DNA of 64,000 nt from Mangrovibacillus cuniculi (lineage in GTDB: Bacteria; Bacillota; Bacilli; Bacillales; R1DC41): contig NZ_CP049742.1 of NCBI RefSeq assembly GCF_015482585.1, positions 1,725,277 to 1,789,276 of the forward strand. The letters run 5' to 3'. The position numbers and the translations under genes were made by a program. Below, one piece after another: positions 46,475 to 56,069 of the stretch. Every line of letters starts with the position of its first letter. Within the stretch, counting starts at the first letter, position 1. The notes beneath the pieces were generated by a model. It did not search any database and had not been told where the DNA came from. It saw only the letters and a list, made by a program, of their open reading frames with translations.

Positions 46475-46804
46475 TTACTCACTAAAATTCCTGATTTGTT
46501 CTTCAATATAAGGTCTAAGTGCTCTTTCTTTAAAATCTTCCTCATCCTCATAAATATCCTTTCTATAAACCGCTGCAACTTGTCCATGCCTAGGGTCGAA
46601 TTCACTAGCAGTGTCTAAAGGATAATCCCAGTCTGCTTCATTATGAAGCCTTTCAATTAACTCATCAGAAGCTCTTTCAATCATTCCTCTTGAAAGGATA
46701 CCATCTTCATCAGTAACAAAGTTTCTATCATCTATGATATCTTTTACTCTCTGAAGATGATCTTGAGTTAAACCATTTACCCAATCTTTAGGTGTGTCTG
46801 ACAT
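46475..46804 (-). CDS. Hypothetical cargo protein
   Basis: 109 residues, acidic, soluble, many Asp/Glu. ATG 46804 has GGAGGGG upstream; the frame runs further upstream without a good start. First gene of the cassette driven by the promoter at 46830-46858. Family not recognised. Confidence 0.7.
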   Translation of the reverse strand: MSDTPKDWVNGLTQDHLQRVKDIIDDRNFVTDEDGILSRGMIERASDELIERLHNEADWDYPLDTASEFDPRHGQVAAVYRKDIYEDEEDFKERALRPYIEEQIRNFSE

Positions 46805-46829
46805 AATATCTTCCCCTCCTATAACATTC

Positions 46830-46858
46830 AATATAGGATAATATTGGATATTAATCAA
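46830..46858 (-). promoter_or_regulatory. SigmaA-type promoter of cargo cassette
   Basis: -35 TTGATT (46853-46858), 17-base spacer, -10 TATATT (46830-46835), 26 bases before the first cargo gene. An own promoter inside a late operon is a moron hallmark. Confidence 0.65.
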
Positions 46859-46894
46859 CTGCGTTTTGGGAGAAGGGTGTGTCCTATAATGTTC

Positions 46895-47032
46895 CTATGC
46901 AGTCATTAAGTCTTGTCTTTCTTTTTCAATTAGGTAAACATCAATGGAGTTTTTTAAGTCTGGTCTACGTTCAATAACATATTCGTAAGTGAAGGCTCCA
47001 TAGATAATCCTTTGTCCTAAATAAGCACCCAT
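46895..47032 (-). CDS. XkdX-family small phage protein
   Basis: 45 residues: MGAYLGQRIIYGAFTYEYVI, then ERRPDLKNSIDVYLIE. This is the short XkdX-like protein that follows the XkdW-like gene in PBSX-type tails. Its ATG overlaps the preceding stop (TAATG). Role in tail assembly not established. Confidence 0.8.
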   Translation of the reverse strand: MGAYLGQRIIYGAFTYEYVIERRPDLKNSIDVYLIEKERQDLMTA

Positions 47033-47343
47033 TACATCATACCTCCTAGTAATAAGTCGTCTAGAGCTTTCTGCATAAGGGTTTGTTTTTGTTCAAGTTG
47101 CATTAATTTTTCTTCATTGCTTAACGGTGGTTCAACATAGTTAGGGTTATCGGTTAGATGAATCCCATCAAAGCATTGTTTATTAGCTAAGAATTGAAAA
47201 TCATCACTAACCTCAAATATGTTGTAATCTTGAGTTGGTTGGATAAACGAGTTTTTCTCGACTTCAATACCGTTATCAGTAATATTTGCTAAAGAACTAC
47301 TTAGCACAATTACATCATCAAGCTTTCTAGTTATAAGCTTCAT
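47032..47343 (-). CDS. XkdW-like small tail protein
   Basis: 103 residues. The C-terminal coiled coil (NEEKLMQLEQKQTLMQKALD) and position between fibre and XkdX-like genes match XkdW-like proteins. Function unknown. Confidence 0.75.
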   Translation of the reverse strand: MKLITRKLDDVIVLSSSLANITDNGIEVEKNSFIQPTQDYNIFEVSDDFQFLANKQCFDGIHLTDNPNYVEPPLSNEEKLMQLEQKQTLMQKALDDLLLGGMM

Positions 47344-47359
47344 TCTTATTCCTCCTAAT

Positions 47360-48736
47360 TTAAATTAAAGTTGAAGTTTTAACCCAACTGTTAGTTGGGC
47401 CATCTTCCTTAGGTACTGAAAAAAAGGCACCATTATAAGATGTACTAGTCAGTTGACCAGGTTTATAAATGTTTAGCTTATGTTCGGTTTCAAAAATTAT
47501 AAATGTAGGGAATGATGCAAATGTAAATAATAAAAATTTCTTTGTATCTCCAGAAATAACATCTTTACACATGCACATATCATTAGACATGTTGTACATT
47601 AAAGAGGCGCTAACTTCGTTATATCCACTTGCATATTCTGAGTTCCACATTCTTAGTCTCGCTATACTTGTCGCTGCAGTATCTCGTCGACAAGAAACTC
47701 CGTTTCTGTGATTATCTATAAACGATATAGTGCTAAGCCCCGATACTTCGTTTGGATAATTAGTTACGCTGAGTAAACTAAATGATAAATTAGTATTATC
47801 CTTAGGGATTCTAAATTTCCAGCTACTAGAGTATGTTGCACCAGCAGTTAGTAAATTTACATAATAATAAACTTCGTCTTGTGAAGATATTGATAAGTCT
47901 GAAATTTGACCAACTGGATATATTGATTGATTTGAAGTTGCGTATTCTACAGATTTATAAAGTGTAGAACCAGTTCGTCTAAGCATATAGTAATAGACCA
48001 TTGATGCGTCGTTATTTTTTCTAGTAGTTATAATAGCTGTGTTACTATCAACAGCGTTCATAGTTAAACCGTTACCACCAGCATTTGAAGATACCTGTAA
48101 ACTGTTGTGCGCGTTAATATTGTTCCCGTTTAAACTAAACAGCGTAGCGAATGTATGATTACTACCATTTATTCTGGATACTAAAATTCCACAATTATCG
48201 TCTAGCATCTCCGATATTTGTAAAACAGAAGCATTTGTCCCACTGTCCACAAGCATTTTCGATTGCCCTATAGTTAGTGTTTGGTCTTCGTTTATAGCAC
48301 AACATATAACTGTACCATCGTAGTTTACTAAATCCCTATAAGTTATAATCAGCTTTTTCTTATCTTTAGTGATTTTTGAGAATCCGTAATTAACAAGACC
48401 ATCAGCTATTTTGAATTCTCTTATAAAACTCATTATGTTTCCTGTTAATTTAAAAAACATTGCATATATCTCACTTTTGTTGTTTCCAGAAACCACTAAA
48501 TAAATATCGTTACCCAAGCTAAATAAATCTGGACACGTCATAGCAGAACTTCCTGCTATCCAACCGTGACCTGATAAATATTGTTTATAATCATTTACGT
48601 AATTATATCTATTGATAGAATATATGTTATTTTTTTTAACACTAGTATGACACTTTGCCCTTTCTTCAAAAACACCTTCAATAGTTAAACCTTTTTTTCC
48701 TGCATAATTACCACCATGATCTCTGATATCAATCAT
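47360..48736 (-). CDS. Phage tail fibre / receptor-binding protein candidate
   Basis: 458 residues, beta-rich with repeated ITYRDL / GTVICCA / NNCGILVSR-type strands resembling a beta-propeller. No catalytic motif. GAGGTG precedes the ATG. Position after the baseplate genes supports a host-recognition role; family not recognised. Confidence 0.68.
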   Translation of the reverse strand: MIDIRDHGGNYAGKKGLTIEGVFEERAKCHTSVKKNNIYSINRYNYVNDYKQYLSGHGWIAGSSAMTCPDLFSLGNDIYLVVSGNNKSEIYAMFFKLTGNIMSFIREFKIADGLVNYGFSKITKDKKKLIITYRDLVNYDGTVICCAINEDQTLTIGQSKMLVDSGTNASVLQISEMLDDNCGILVSRINGSNHTFATLFSLNGNNINAHNSLQVSSNAGGNGLTMNAVDSNTAIITTRKNNDASMVYYYMLRRTGSTLYKSVEYATSNQSIYPVGQISDLSISSQDEVYYYVNLLTAGATYSSSWKFRIPKDNTNLSFSLLSVTNYPNEVSGLSTISFIDNHRNGVSCRRDTAATSIARLRMWNSEYASGYNEVSASLMYNMSNDMCMCKDVISGDTKKFLLFTFASFPTFIIFETEHKLNIYKPGQLTSTSYNGAFFSVPKEDGPTNSWVKTSTLI

Positions 48737-48738
48737 CT

Positions 48739-49683
48739 CTACACCTCACTTACTAATTCGCCATCAGAGTCATAGGTCAGCGTATAGACATCCGTTCTTA
48801 AAAGTGTAACCCCATCTACTCCATAAAACGTTACGGTTCTTGTAGTGTACGCAGGACTAGTTCCCCCACTTAATACGGAGCGTCTAATAAGTGTGTTATC
48901 CGAATTTCTCCGATGCTCGATTGTTGTGTAAATACCATTAGAATCCTTTGACGTTTTGACAGTTTTAAAAGAGTCATGTTCGACTTTTAACTGTGCACCG
49001 AAAGGTGTTTCTTTCGCATTCCATGATGACCTTTCCTGTGCTGTAATATGAAGCACATCATTCGCCGAATGCGACACAATCGCATTGTCTACATAACTAG
49101 GAGTTGCAAAACCATCGTCCTGTACTTCGGCCATAAAAGCATCCCATTGTTCTTGGAATTGGCTGGTTGGTAGTTTCATATTTAGTTGAACAATTCCACA
49201 TAGTAACTCATCCAAGCGTTCATCTAACAGATCTACTGTGCGAAGAGTAGAAGTGTTGGCTCTAACTAAAATTCGTGCCAGAGATACTTCGTAAATAAAC
49301 TCGTCACGTTGAAGGACAGGTGCAAATGGATTTGCTGCTGCTGTTCCTTGCTTGACGAATAACTTGATAAACCTACTTTGATTACGTTTATCTAACCGTA
49401 AAACGATTCGATCAATACGGTCCATCGTTGCTTCTGGTATGGCATGTTCTAAGTATAGGTCACTAGTATTCTGATAAAAATGACCTCCTAGTATTGCGCT
49501 GCCGGCACATACATATGTTCGTAAGTCGTCCCCTTCACAACGGACACGGAGTAAATCGCCTAGTGTTGACGTAGTAACGATGCCAGATGTCATAAATGTT
49601 GAAAAATAGGTGGCGAAGTCGTTAGCTTGATACTTCCGAATATCTCCTGGCGCTGAATTAAAAAATAAATAACGCTCGGCCAT
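48739..49683 (-). CDS. Phage structural (baseplate) protein
   Basis: 314 residues from ATG 49683 (AGGAGG upstream), opening AERYLFFNSAPGDIRKYQAND and containing DRIDRIVLRLDKRNQSRFIKLFVKQG, a form common in Bacillus phage baseplate/upper fibre proteins. The C-terminal part has YSSDTYTLTYDS-like repeats. Bridges Dit and the fibre. Confidence 0.72.
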   Translation of the reverse strand: MAERYLFFNSAPGDIRKYQANDFATYFSTFMTSGIVTTSTLGDLLRVRCEGDDLRTYVCAGSAILGGHFYQNTSDLYLEHAIPEATMDRIDRIVLRLDKRNQSRFIKLFVKQGTAAANPFAPVLQRDEFIYEVSLARILVRANTSTLRTVDLLDERLDELLCGIVQLNMKLPTSQFQEQWDAFMAEVQDDGFATPSYVDNAIVSHSANDVLHITAQERSSWNAKETPFGAQLKVEHDSFKTVKTSKDSNGIYTTIEHRRNSDNTLIRRSVLSGGTSPAYTTRTVTFYGVDGVTLLRTDVYTLTYDSDGELVSEV

Positions 49684-49693
49684 GTTATACCTC

Positions 49694-50551
49694 CTATACT
49701 GAGTTGAATTGTTTTTGGTAACGTATATTGACGATAGCCCCTTGTATATCGCTATCTGCAGAGTATTCAATGATATTTTCTCCTAACTGTAACTTGAAGA
49801 AATCACTGCGTAAATCAATCCAATTGAATACGTTCCGTTGGTTGTTTTGACCGTCGATAAATACTACAGACTTTTCTTCATCGCTAGTATCAATCAACAT
49901 GTACTCATCTTCACCTAGTGTTTGATTAACTCGAATAAATTCTCCGGTTGTGGTGTTCGTGATAATTGGATTAACTGCTGGACCATGAAATTCTACTTGT
50001 ATAGGACAAGGTGCATCTCCATCATTGTGGATAACTCGACGATCGCGTTGCATTCCCATTTCAAATTCATCTTCAAAAGGAAATTGAAAAAGAGCCTCGA
50101 ATGTAGGTTCTTCCTCGACCACTAATGACTTCCAAAAAGGACTATTGCAGTAGAACGTCAATAAAGAACGTTGAAAATTCATGCCTCTTGAATCCATACC
50201 GCTAGGGAACTTCGGAACGGACTCGAGGACACAGCGAATTTCGCTTACGGTCAAATCGTTTTCATATCGCAAGACACCAGGGCCGAGTTTAGGATTAAGA
50301 ATAGAGCTTAACAAAGCTCTGTTCCGCTGCATATCTGTTGGTGTTTCGCCAAGAATAGTTACTTCCATAGTGATCATTCGTGGCTCTAAGGTATTATCTA
50401 TGTAGGTTGTACCATCTTGATAGGGTGACTTACTACTGTTGATGGAAACACCTACATCGCCTAATCCTTCAACCTTATTCAACATAAAAGGTGCATGATT
50501 TGATAAGACAATACTTTTGCCTAAGTTATTATGAAACGTAATTTGTTGCAC
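49694..50551 (-). CDS. Distal tail protein (Dit, Sipho_tail family)
   Basis: 285 residues. KSIVLSNHAPFMLNKVEGLG and the middle ERKRD-like beta pattern fit the Dit hub that caps the tail tube. GTG 50551 starts three bases after the tape measure stop. Normally followed by the Gp37-like gene, which here lies elsewhere (42250). Confidence 0.85.
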   Translation of the reverse strand: MQQITFHNNLGKSIVLSNHAPFMLNKVEGLGDVGVSINSSKSPYQDGTTYIDNTLEPRMITMEVTILGETPTDMQRNRALLSSILNPKLGPGVLRYENDLTVSEIRCVLESVPKFPSGMDSRGMNFQRSLLTFYCNSPFWKSLVVEEEPTFEALFQFPFEDEFEMGMQRDRRVIHNDGDAPCPIQVEFHGPAVNPIITNTTTGEFIRVNQTLGEDEYMLIDTSDEEKSVVFIDGQNNQRNVFNWIDLRSDFFKLQLGENIIEYSADSDIQGAIVNIRYQKQFNSV

Positions 50552-50553
50552 GA

Positions 50554-53500
50554 TTATAACCCCATCCCGAGTTCACGAAGTGCTTGTTTATTTTTGCGAG
50601 CCACTTCGGAAGGACTAATTTCATGTTGGTAAAAGTGGAAGTTTTGTGTGTTTTCTTGGCTTCGTGGCATTCGGTCTGCAATTAGTGTCGCTATGCGATC
50701 TGCATGTGGTCCTTCAAATGGCACAATGGCTTCGTTAACATCTCCAAATCCAGCATTTCCAAATACAATAGGCTTCGTAAATACGCCACCTTTCTTGTAC
50801 CATTCCACACCAAAACCAGTAGGATAAGTAATTGTTTTTCCTAATACTTCTGTAGAGGAAGTTTCTAGGTTGAATTTAGGGAGTTTCGGTAATTCTGGCG
50901 TAGGTATTTTCAATACTAGATTGGTAAAGAATCCTTTGATTTCAGCTAGTACAGTAGAAATGGTATCACGTGCAGATTCGATTTTTTCCTTGATGCCATC
51001 TCGTAGCTCTACAAACTTTTGAATACCTTCTTCTTTAATTTCTTTACCTATGATTTTCGTGATAAACAATGCACGATCCCACTTATCGGAGATATCGTCC
51101 CCCATATCACTCATTTTTTGTCCGACATCTTCTTTCATGACTTGCCATTTACTTTTTACTTGCCCAGTTTCCCAGTCCACTTGACTGACGTGTTCACCAG
51201 CCTGTGCTTTAGCTTCTTCCACCACTTTCTGATGGGTTGCTTCTGCCCCATCAATGACACCATCTCGTTGTTTCTTTGCTTCTTCAATTAATTTCTTCGC
51301 TTGTTCTTCTGAGATAACACCTGATTCGTCACGCATTCGAACGATTTCCGCAATAGCATTGTTGTATTGATCTTCTGCTTCTTTTACGACATCATCTTTT
51401 TGCTTTGTGGCATTCTGGACGACTTCTGCAGCTTGTTGTGCGGTAATCTCTGTTGCGTTGGTTTTTAGGTTCTCTAAGATCGCTTCTTGTTCGGCTTCGC
51501 TTTCAGACATAACTCTTACTGCAGTTACTTTCATTTCCTCTTGGATAGCAGCTATCTCCATTTGTTCGGCTTCGGTGATGGCTCTTTTTTCATCTTTGGA
51601 AGTTGTCAGAATTTCCGATATCCTCGATTGCCCTTCTGTTACCTTTGCTTGTTGTTCCTCTTGGTTGGCTTGGAGGTTTGCTAGGATCTTGGCCTCTTCT
51701 TCCTCTGTGAGTGAGCTTGTACGACTAAAGAAATTAGACGTTTCCGCAAGTTGTGCTTCATGATCTGCTTTCATTTCAGAAAGGATAGCATCGCCCATTT
51801 CGCCGTAGATAGCAGTGAGGTTATTTGCCATTTCTTCTGTCACTGTTTGTTGACTCCACGCTAACTGGTTTATGGCCACTGTTGCTTGGTCATTAAGGTC
51901 TAAGTAACTGCCAACAGCTTTCTGTGTTTCCTCGGACACCTTATCGCCAAACCCTTCGATTTCTAGAGCTGGTTTCTTTAACTCTTCTGATGTCTTATAC
52001 GCTGCGAATCCCAAAGCTGCTACTGCTGCAATGGCAATTCCTACTGGTCCTGTAAGTGCTGCGAGTACGGCACCAGCTGCGGCAGTTGCTCCACCCATTG
52101 CTGCGACTGCGGTAACAATAGGGGCTATAGCTGCGGCTGCACCTATTAGAACACCTATCGCAACTGCAATGGCGGTTATGGTTGAAGCGAGTTTAGGATT
52201 TTCTTTCGCCCACTCTCCAATAGCACCAGCTGATTCTGCGATAACCCCTAGTAAGGGTTCTAACGCTTCCTTGACATCTGCTCCAGCTTGTTTCAGTTGT
52301 ACGAGTGGATCTGCATCCATTCTTGTGACCGAATCATTCAGGGAATCTTGATTGTCTTTTAGGTTGGATAGTTGTTCACTTGCTCCTAACACAGTGTCCA
52401 GAATGTTTTCTCCTTGGTCTTCCCACATGGTTCCGAATATCTGTACACCTAAAAGGTTTTTAGTTGTTTCATCTTCTACTCCTAGTAGAGCTTTTGATAC
52501 TTCTTCCATGGCTTTGGAGCCTTCTTTACCACCTTTTGCGACTGATTTTCCCCACTTCATCAGTTGTTGTTCAGATATATTCGTATTCTTTAAAAGGTTG
52601 GCCGTTGTTTTTGGCACTTCATCGCCAAACTCTGCCATCCGAATACGTCCTTCTTTTAGTCCATCCAGCAAGTTATCAATGTTCCAAGTTCCTGTTTCAA
52701 CACCAGCAGCAAACAGTGACTGAATTTCTTCTGCATTGTACCCAGCCATTTCAAGTTGAGTCCCATATTCCGCGATGATATCTAACTGTTCTGGAGGAAA
52801 ACCCATCTTTAAAAGAGAGTTTACTAGTCCAAGAGATTCCTCGTTAGATATCTTTAATGAGTTAGAAATTTCGTTTGTCTCTTGAATAAGCTCTGTAAAG
52901 TCTATACCTGCATAGTTCGATGCGATAATAGAAGCCCCGTTTACAACTGATCTGTTGGCATCATCCGAGGCATCTTTATTTAATGCCCACTGCCTTCTGA
53001 CTCCTTCCAAAGCAGATTCTGCATCTACACCGTAAGCCTCCATATCTCGAACGGCTTGTTTAATGGAGTTTTTGGATGCTTCAGGGACTTCAAAAGAGAT
53101 ATCAATCTTTCTTTCTAATGTAGAAATGTCTAATGCTTGGCTAATGGTACCAGCAATTCCTCCACCAGCTACCAAGGCGCCGGCAACATTTTCTATACCC
53201 ACTTTTAAGTCAAAGACCTCTTGTTCTGCGTTCTTAGCTTCTTTCGCTAGTCCTTTTAATTCCTTTTCTACCTTCTTAATCGAACTTCCGATATCTAAGG
53301 AACTCAGAGACTTTTTTAGCTTCTCTAGGTCCAAATCGGCACCCAACGCTTCTTTTGCCATTAGATCAATGGCACGTTCCAAGTCTTTAGTCGAAGCTGT
53401 CCCATTTTTAAAGGCTGTAGCAATCCTATCTCCAACCACTTTTGCTAGACCTTCCGCATCTGTGCCTGTAGCACGCAACAAATTACCTAATGTCTTAGTG

Positions 53501-53889
53501 GCTGCTTCTGCGTTCTGTTGTTCTTCTTTCATGTTCTTAATCTTGTTGTTGAGGCTGTTTAAAGAGCCTTCTGTAAACTCAATTTCTCGACGGAAATTCC
53601 GATACTGTTCTTCGGTAATTTTTCCTTTTTCGAACTGATCTTGCACTTGTTTCTCTGCTTCTTTTAGTTGATTGAGCTTTTCTGTTGTTGCCCCTACCTG
53701 TTCTGTTAGAAGCTTTTGTTTTTGAGCGAGTGCTTCTACATTACCTGGATTAAACTTAAGCAGCCGCTCGACATCCGTTAATTCTGTACGTAACGCAGTA
53801 CTCTTTTTATTTACATCCGATAATGCTTTTTGAAGCCCTACGGTGTCCGAGCCGATTTCTATTGTTATACCTTTGATACGCTTTGACAT
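50554..53889 (-). CDS. Tail tape measure protein
   Basis: 1111 residues, mostly long alpha-helical coiled coil with a hydrophobic membrane-insertion stretch (STITAIAVAIGVLIGAAAA) near the middle. Its length sets tail length (about 1.5 A per residue would imply roughly 165 nm). AGGTGAGA precedes the ATG, which sits 17 bases after the end of the GT chaperone frame. Confidence 0.93.
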   Translation of the reverse strand: MSKRIKGITIEIGSDTVGLQKALSDVNKKSTALRTELTDVERLLKFNPGNVEALAQKQKLLTEQVGATTEKLNQLKEAEKQVQDQFEKGKITEEQYRNFRREIEFTEGSLNSLNNKIKNMKEEQQNAEAATKTLGNLLRATGTDAEGLAKVVGDRIATAFKNGTASTKDLERAIDLMAKEALGADLDLEKLKKSLSSLDIGSSIKKVEKELKGLAKEAKNAEQEVFDLKVGIENVAGALVAGGGIAGTISQALDISTLERKIDISFEVPEASKNSIKQAVRDMEAYGVDAESALEGVRRQWALNKDASDDANRSVVNGASIIASNYAGIDFTELIQETNEISNSLKISNEESLGLVNSLLKMGFPPEQLDIIAEYGTQLEMAGYNAEEIQSLFAAGVETGTWNIDNLLDGLKEGRIRMAEFGDEVPKTTANLLKNTNISEQQLMKWGKSVAKGGKEGSKAMEEVSKALLGVEDETTKNLLGVQIFGTMWEDQGENILDTVLGASEQLSNLKDNQDSLNDSVTRMDADPLVQLKQAGADVKEALEPLLGVIAESAGAIGEWAKENPKLASTITAIAVAIGVLIGAAAAIAPIVTAVAAMGGATAAAGAVLAALTGPVGIAIAAVAALGFAAYKTSEELKKPALEIEGFGDKVSEETQKAVGSYLDLNDQATVAINQLAWSQQTVTEEMANNLTAIYGEMGDAILSEMKADHEAQLAETSNFFSRTSSLTEEEEAKILANLQANQEEQQAKVTEGQSRISEILTTSKDEKRAITEAEQMEIAAIQEEMKVTAVRVMSESEAEQEAILENLKTNATEITAQQAAEVVQNATKQKDDVVKEAEDQYNNAIAEIVRMRDESGVISEEQAKKLIEEAKKQRDGVIDGAEATHQKVVEEAKAQAGEHVSQVDWETGQVKSKWQVMKEDVGQKMSDMGDDISDKWDRALFITKIIGKEIKEEGIQKFVELRDGIKEKIESARDTISTVLAEIKGFFTNLVLKIPTPELPKLPKFNLETSSTEVLGKTITYPTGFGVEWYKKGGVFTKPIVFGNAGFGDVNEAIVPFEGPHADRIATLIADRMPRSQENTQNFHFYQHEISPSEVARKNKQALRELGMGL

Positions 53890-53905
53890 TTTCTCACCTC
53901 ACTTA

Positions 53906-54489
53906 TTAGAAGTTATCAAAGTCTTGTTGTGTGGCTTTACGAGTAGTAGGTTCTTCTCTTTTCTCGCCTTTGTCCAGGTATTGAGTAAGATAGTCTAAGC
54001 ACATACCCGGTGTCATTACTTGTAAATCCATGTATGTTAATTTGCACTTATAACAAAGAACCAGGAACTCATCAGATGTCATAGGTGTCTGGTTTTTGTC
54101 TACTGGTTCAATGGTATCTTCATTTTGGAGTTTTTTTTTGATGTTAATGCAGCAGTAATTAATTCAGCTAGTTCCAGGATTGTATCTAAAATTGGAAAGT
54201 CTTCAAATGAGTCTAACCATAGTAATGGATCTGGAATCCCTTTATCGGCTGTTTTGGCCAACGTCCATATCATCCGATAAAAAACATCGAAATCTATCTT
54301 TTGTAAATCGTGTAACGGGAATTTATCAATCTCTTCTGTTTGAAGTCCAGCATATAAGACTAGTTGTTTGTTGACCTCTATTGTTTCTACAAAAAATTCT
54401 CTACCGAATTGCGATTTATAAATAACAGGAGTCGAACCAGCGCACTTAAACCGCACTGGCCGACCATCTATAATGAGTGTCTTTTCCAT
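53906..54489 (-). CDS. Tail assembly chaperone GT (made by -1 frameshift)
   Basis: The G frame slips at the A-run on the minus strand (T9 at 54130-54138), where codons TCA AAA AAA AAC offer the slippery heptamer A AAA AAA or A AAA AAC. The -1 frame continues LQNEDTIEPVDKNQTPMTSD and on to FDNF, ending at 53906, for a 194-residue product with a CYKC pair. G/GT frameshifting is the established arrangement upstream of tape measure genes. Confidence 0.82.
54100..54489 (-). CDS. Tail assembly chaperone G
   Basis: 129 residues in frame 0, stopping soon after the slippery run. MEKTLIIDGRPVRFKCAGST is typical of G proteins. It precedes the tape measure gene and follows the tail tube gene, the standard place. 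Confidence 0.85.
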   Translation of the reverse strand: MEKTLIIDGRPVRFKCAGSTPVIYKSQFGREFFVETIEVNKQLVLYAGLQTEEIDKFPLHDLQKIDFDVFYRMIWTLAKTADKGIPDPLLWLDSFEDFPILDTILELAELITAALTSKKNSKMKIPLNQ

Positions 54490-54492
54490 CTA

Positions 54493-55053
54493 TTACACCA
54501 CCGGAGTAGGCTCGTGGACCTCTGTAAACCATGTATCATAAACCGTAGGTGAAACGTCTGCTGTCGTATTCGCTTTTACCATGTTATCACTTGGTCTTGG
54601 ACGTGCAGAGAACGTTAATGTAGTGGTTTGTACTTCGGTTGTTGTCGTTTTTGTTGTGCTTCCCACTGTCGGACGCGCAGCAGTACAACTATATAGAACA
54701 TGACGTTTTCCTGTTTTGTCACCTTCAAATTGAAACAACAACGCGAATTTCTTCCCTTTTTGCCCTGCTTTTTCATACATCACGCCGTCTGTTAATGTTT
54801 CACCTAAAACATCTGTCTTAAAGACATCCGGAATAGCAGCAACATTTAACTCTCCATCATAACCATTGTTTGTTTCTTCAATGTGATAGGCAATGTTGTC
54901 CGCAAAAAACTCTGAACGTTCTCCTACTGGATTAATTGTCAATGAAACACCACCAGGAATAGGAACGGGTGTATCATATGTGTATGTTCCGTTTGTTTCT
55001 GTAATGGGAGCAAAATGAACTCCTGATAAACCGTAAGTAACTTTGTTTGTCAT
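54493..55053 (-). CDS. Major tail tube protein
   Basis: 186 residues, beta-rich (Ig-like late part). YGLSGVHFAPITE, IPGGVSLTINPVGE and an LTFSARPRP-type strand match siphovirus tail tube proteins. Abundant structural protein; follows the tail terminator gene. Confidence 0.85.
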   Translation of the reverse strand: MTNKVTYGLSGVHFAPITETNGTYTYDTPVPIPGGVSLTINPVGERSEFFADNIAYHIEETNNGYDGELNVAAIPDVFKTDVLGETLTDGVMYEKAGQKGKKFALLFQFEGDKTGKRHVLYSCTAARPTVGSTTKTTTTEVQTTTLTFSARPRPSDNMVKANTTADVSPTVYDTWFTEVHEPTPVV

Positions 55054-55367
55054 TTGATTAACCTCACTTCGTAAAGAATTTGGTATAGGTTTAGTGGCTC
55101 AATGAATGTTTCGCTTTTATCAAAAGGAAGCATAGCAGCGTTTAACACTTCTTTCACTTTCTGCTCTGCTACTTCATCTTTAAACTTTGTATATAACTCT
55201 ATTTGAACACTATCAAACTCTTGATATGTGGTGTTATCAGCGTAAAAGTTGGGAGAGAATGCTACTAGAAAACAGATATATGGAGGTTCGGGAACACTTG
55301 TGAAATTACGATAGGCTACTGGATATGTCGTTTTTTCTAAAATCTTTTTTAGTTCACCTAAACTCAT
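55050..55367 (-). CDS. Tail terminator / completion protein
   Basis: 105 residues, gp17-like minor tail protein. Overlaps its neighbours by four bases on both sides (ATGA), the tight packing of a phage head-tail operon. Confidence 0.75.
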   Translation of the reverse strand: MSLGELKKILEKTTYPVAYRNFTSVPEPPYICFLVAFSPNFYADNTTYQEFDSVQIELYTKFKDEVAEQKVKEVLNAAMLPFDKSETFIEPLNLYQILYEVRLIK

Positions 55368-55717
55368 CCTTTTATCGCTCTCTCTACTTTTTCTACAAAC
55401 GATTGAATTACTTTTTCTTCAACTGGACGGATATGTGGTACCGGTGCTGTTCGTGTACCGTCCGTATTTTGGTGGCCATATTCTAATAAATGAGTAAGTT
55501 GATAGTTAGTACGGTTATGGACAATGATGCTTTTTCCAACTTTTTTTCTTCCCCAACCTCTTTGATAATCACCAGTTAATTTAGGACTTGGCGCTCCTCT
55601 TAGTAGTTTGACAGCTTCATTCGTTTCTTCTTCTTTTGCTACCTCTACAGATTCCCTTACTTCGTCTGTGTAGTGTTGAATTTCTAGTAAAAGTTCTTTA
55701 GTAAAATCTTTAACCAT
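55364..55717 (-). CDS. HK97 gp10-type tail/head-tail protein
   Basis: 117 residues. KLTGDYQRGWGRKKVGKSII and HLLEYGHQ are the gp10-family signature. Overlaps both neighbours. Confidence 0.85.
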   Translation of the reverse strand: MVKDFTKELLLEIQHYTDEVRESVEVAKEEETNEAVKLLRGAPSPKLTGDYQRGWGRKKVGKSIIVHNRTNYQLTHLLEYGHQNTDGTRTAPVPHIRPVEEKVIQSFVEKVERAIKG

Positions 55718-56069
55718 GAGGTAAAACCTCCCTAGTTAAGATAGTTAGCGTTTTACCTAACTCATCATCATTTATTGGTGGCTCAATAACATCAAAGTAC
55801 CTATTTTGATACTTAATTCTCATTTCATTTGTAATACCAGCTGTATATGGGACAATAAATCGATAGATTACTTCCCTGCGATTTGCTCCCGCACTAATGT
55901 ACTCAGAACCTTTTACAGTCTTAATCATTGCCCAAGCACGTTTATACTCCGTCCAACTAATACTACGAATTTGACCTAAATTATCCATAATGGACTCTGC
56001 AGATAAGATAGTAATTCTGTTTCTAAATGAACCAGTATTCTGTTTGGGGTTATAACTATTCTTCTTCAT
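55710..56069 (-). CDS. Head closure / head-tail adaptor protein
   Basis: 119 residues with FRNRITILS and WTEYKRAWAMIKTVKGSEY, the SPP1 gp16-like head closure pattern. Confidence 0.83.
   Translation of the reverse strand: MKKNSYNPKQNTGSFRNRITILSAESIMDNLGQIRSISWTEYKRAWAMIKTVKGSEYISAGANRREVIYRFIVPYTAGITNEMRIKYQNRYFDVIEPPINDDELGKTLTILTREVLPHG

Noticed and set aside
52031-52351. Long plus-strand frames opposite the tape measure gene
   Set aside because: Low-complexity Ala/Ser-rich shadows of the alpha-helical tape measure codons; no ribosome binding sites.
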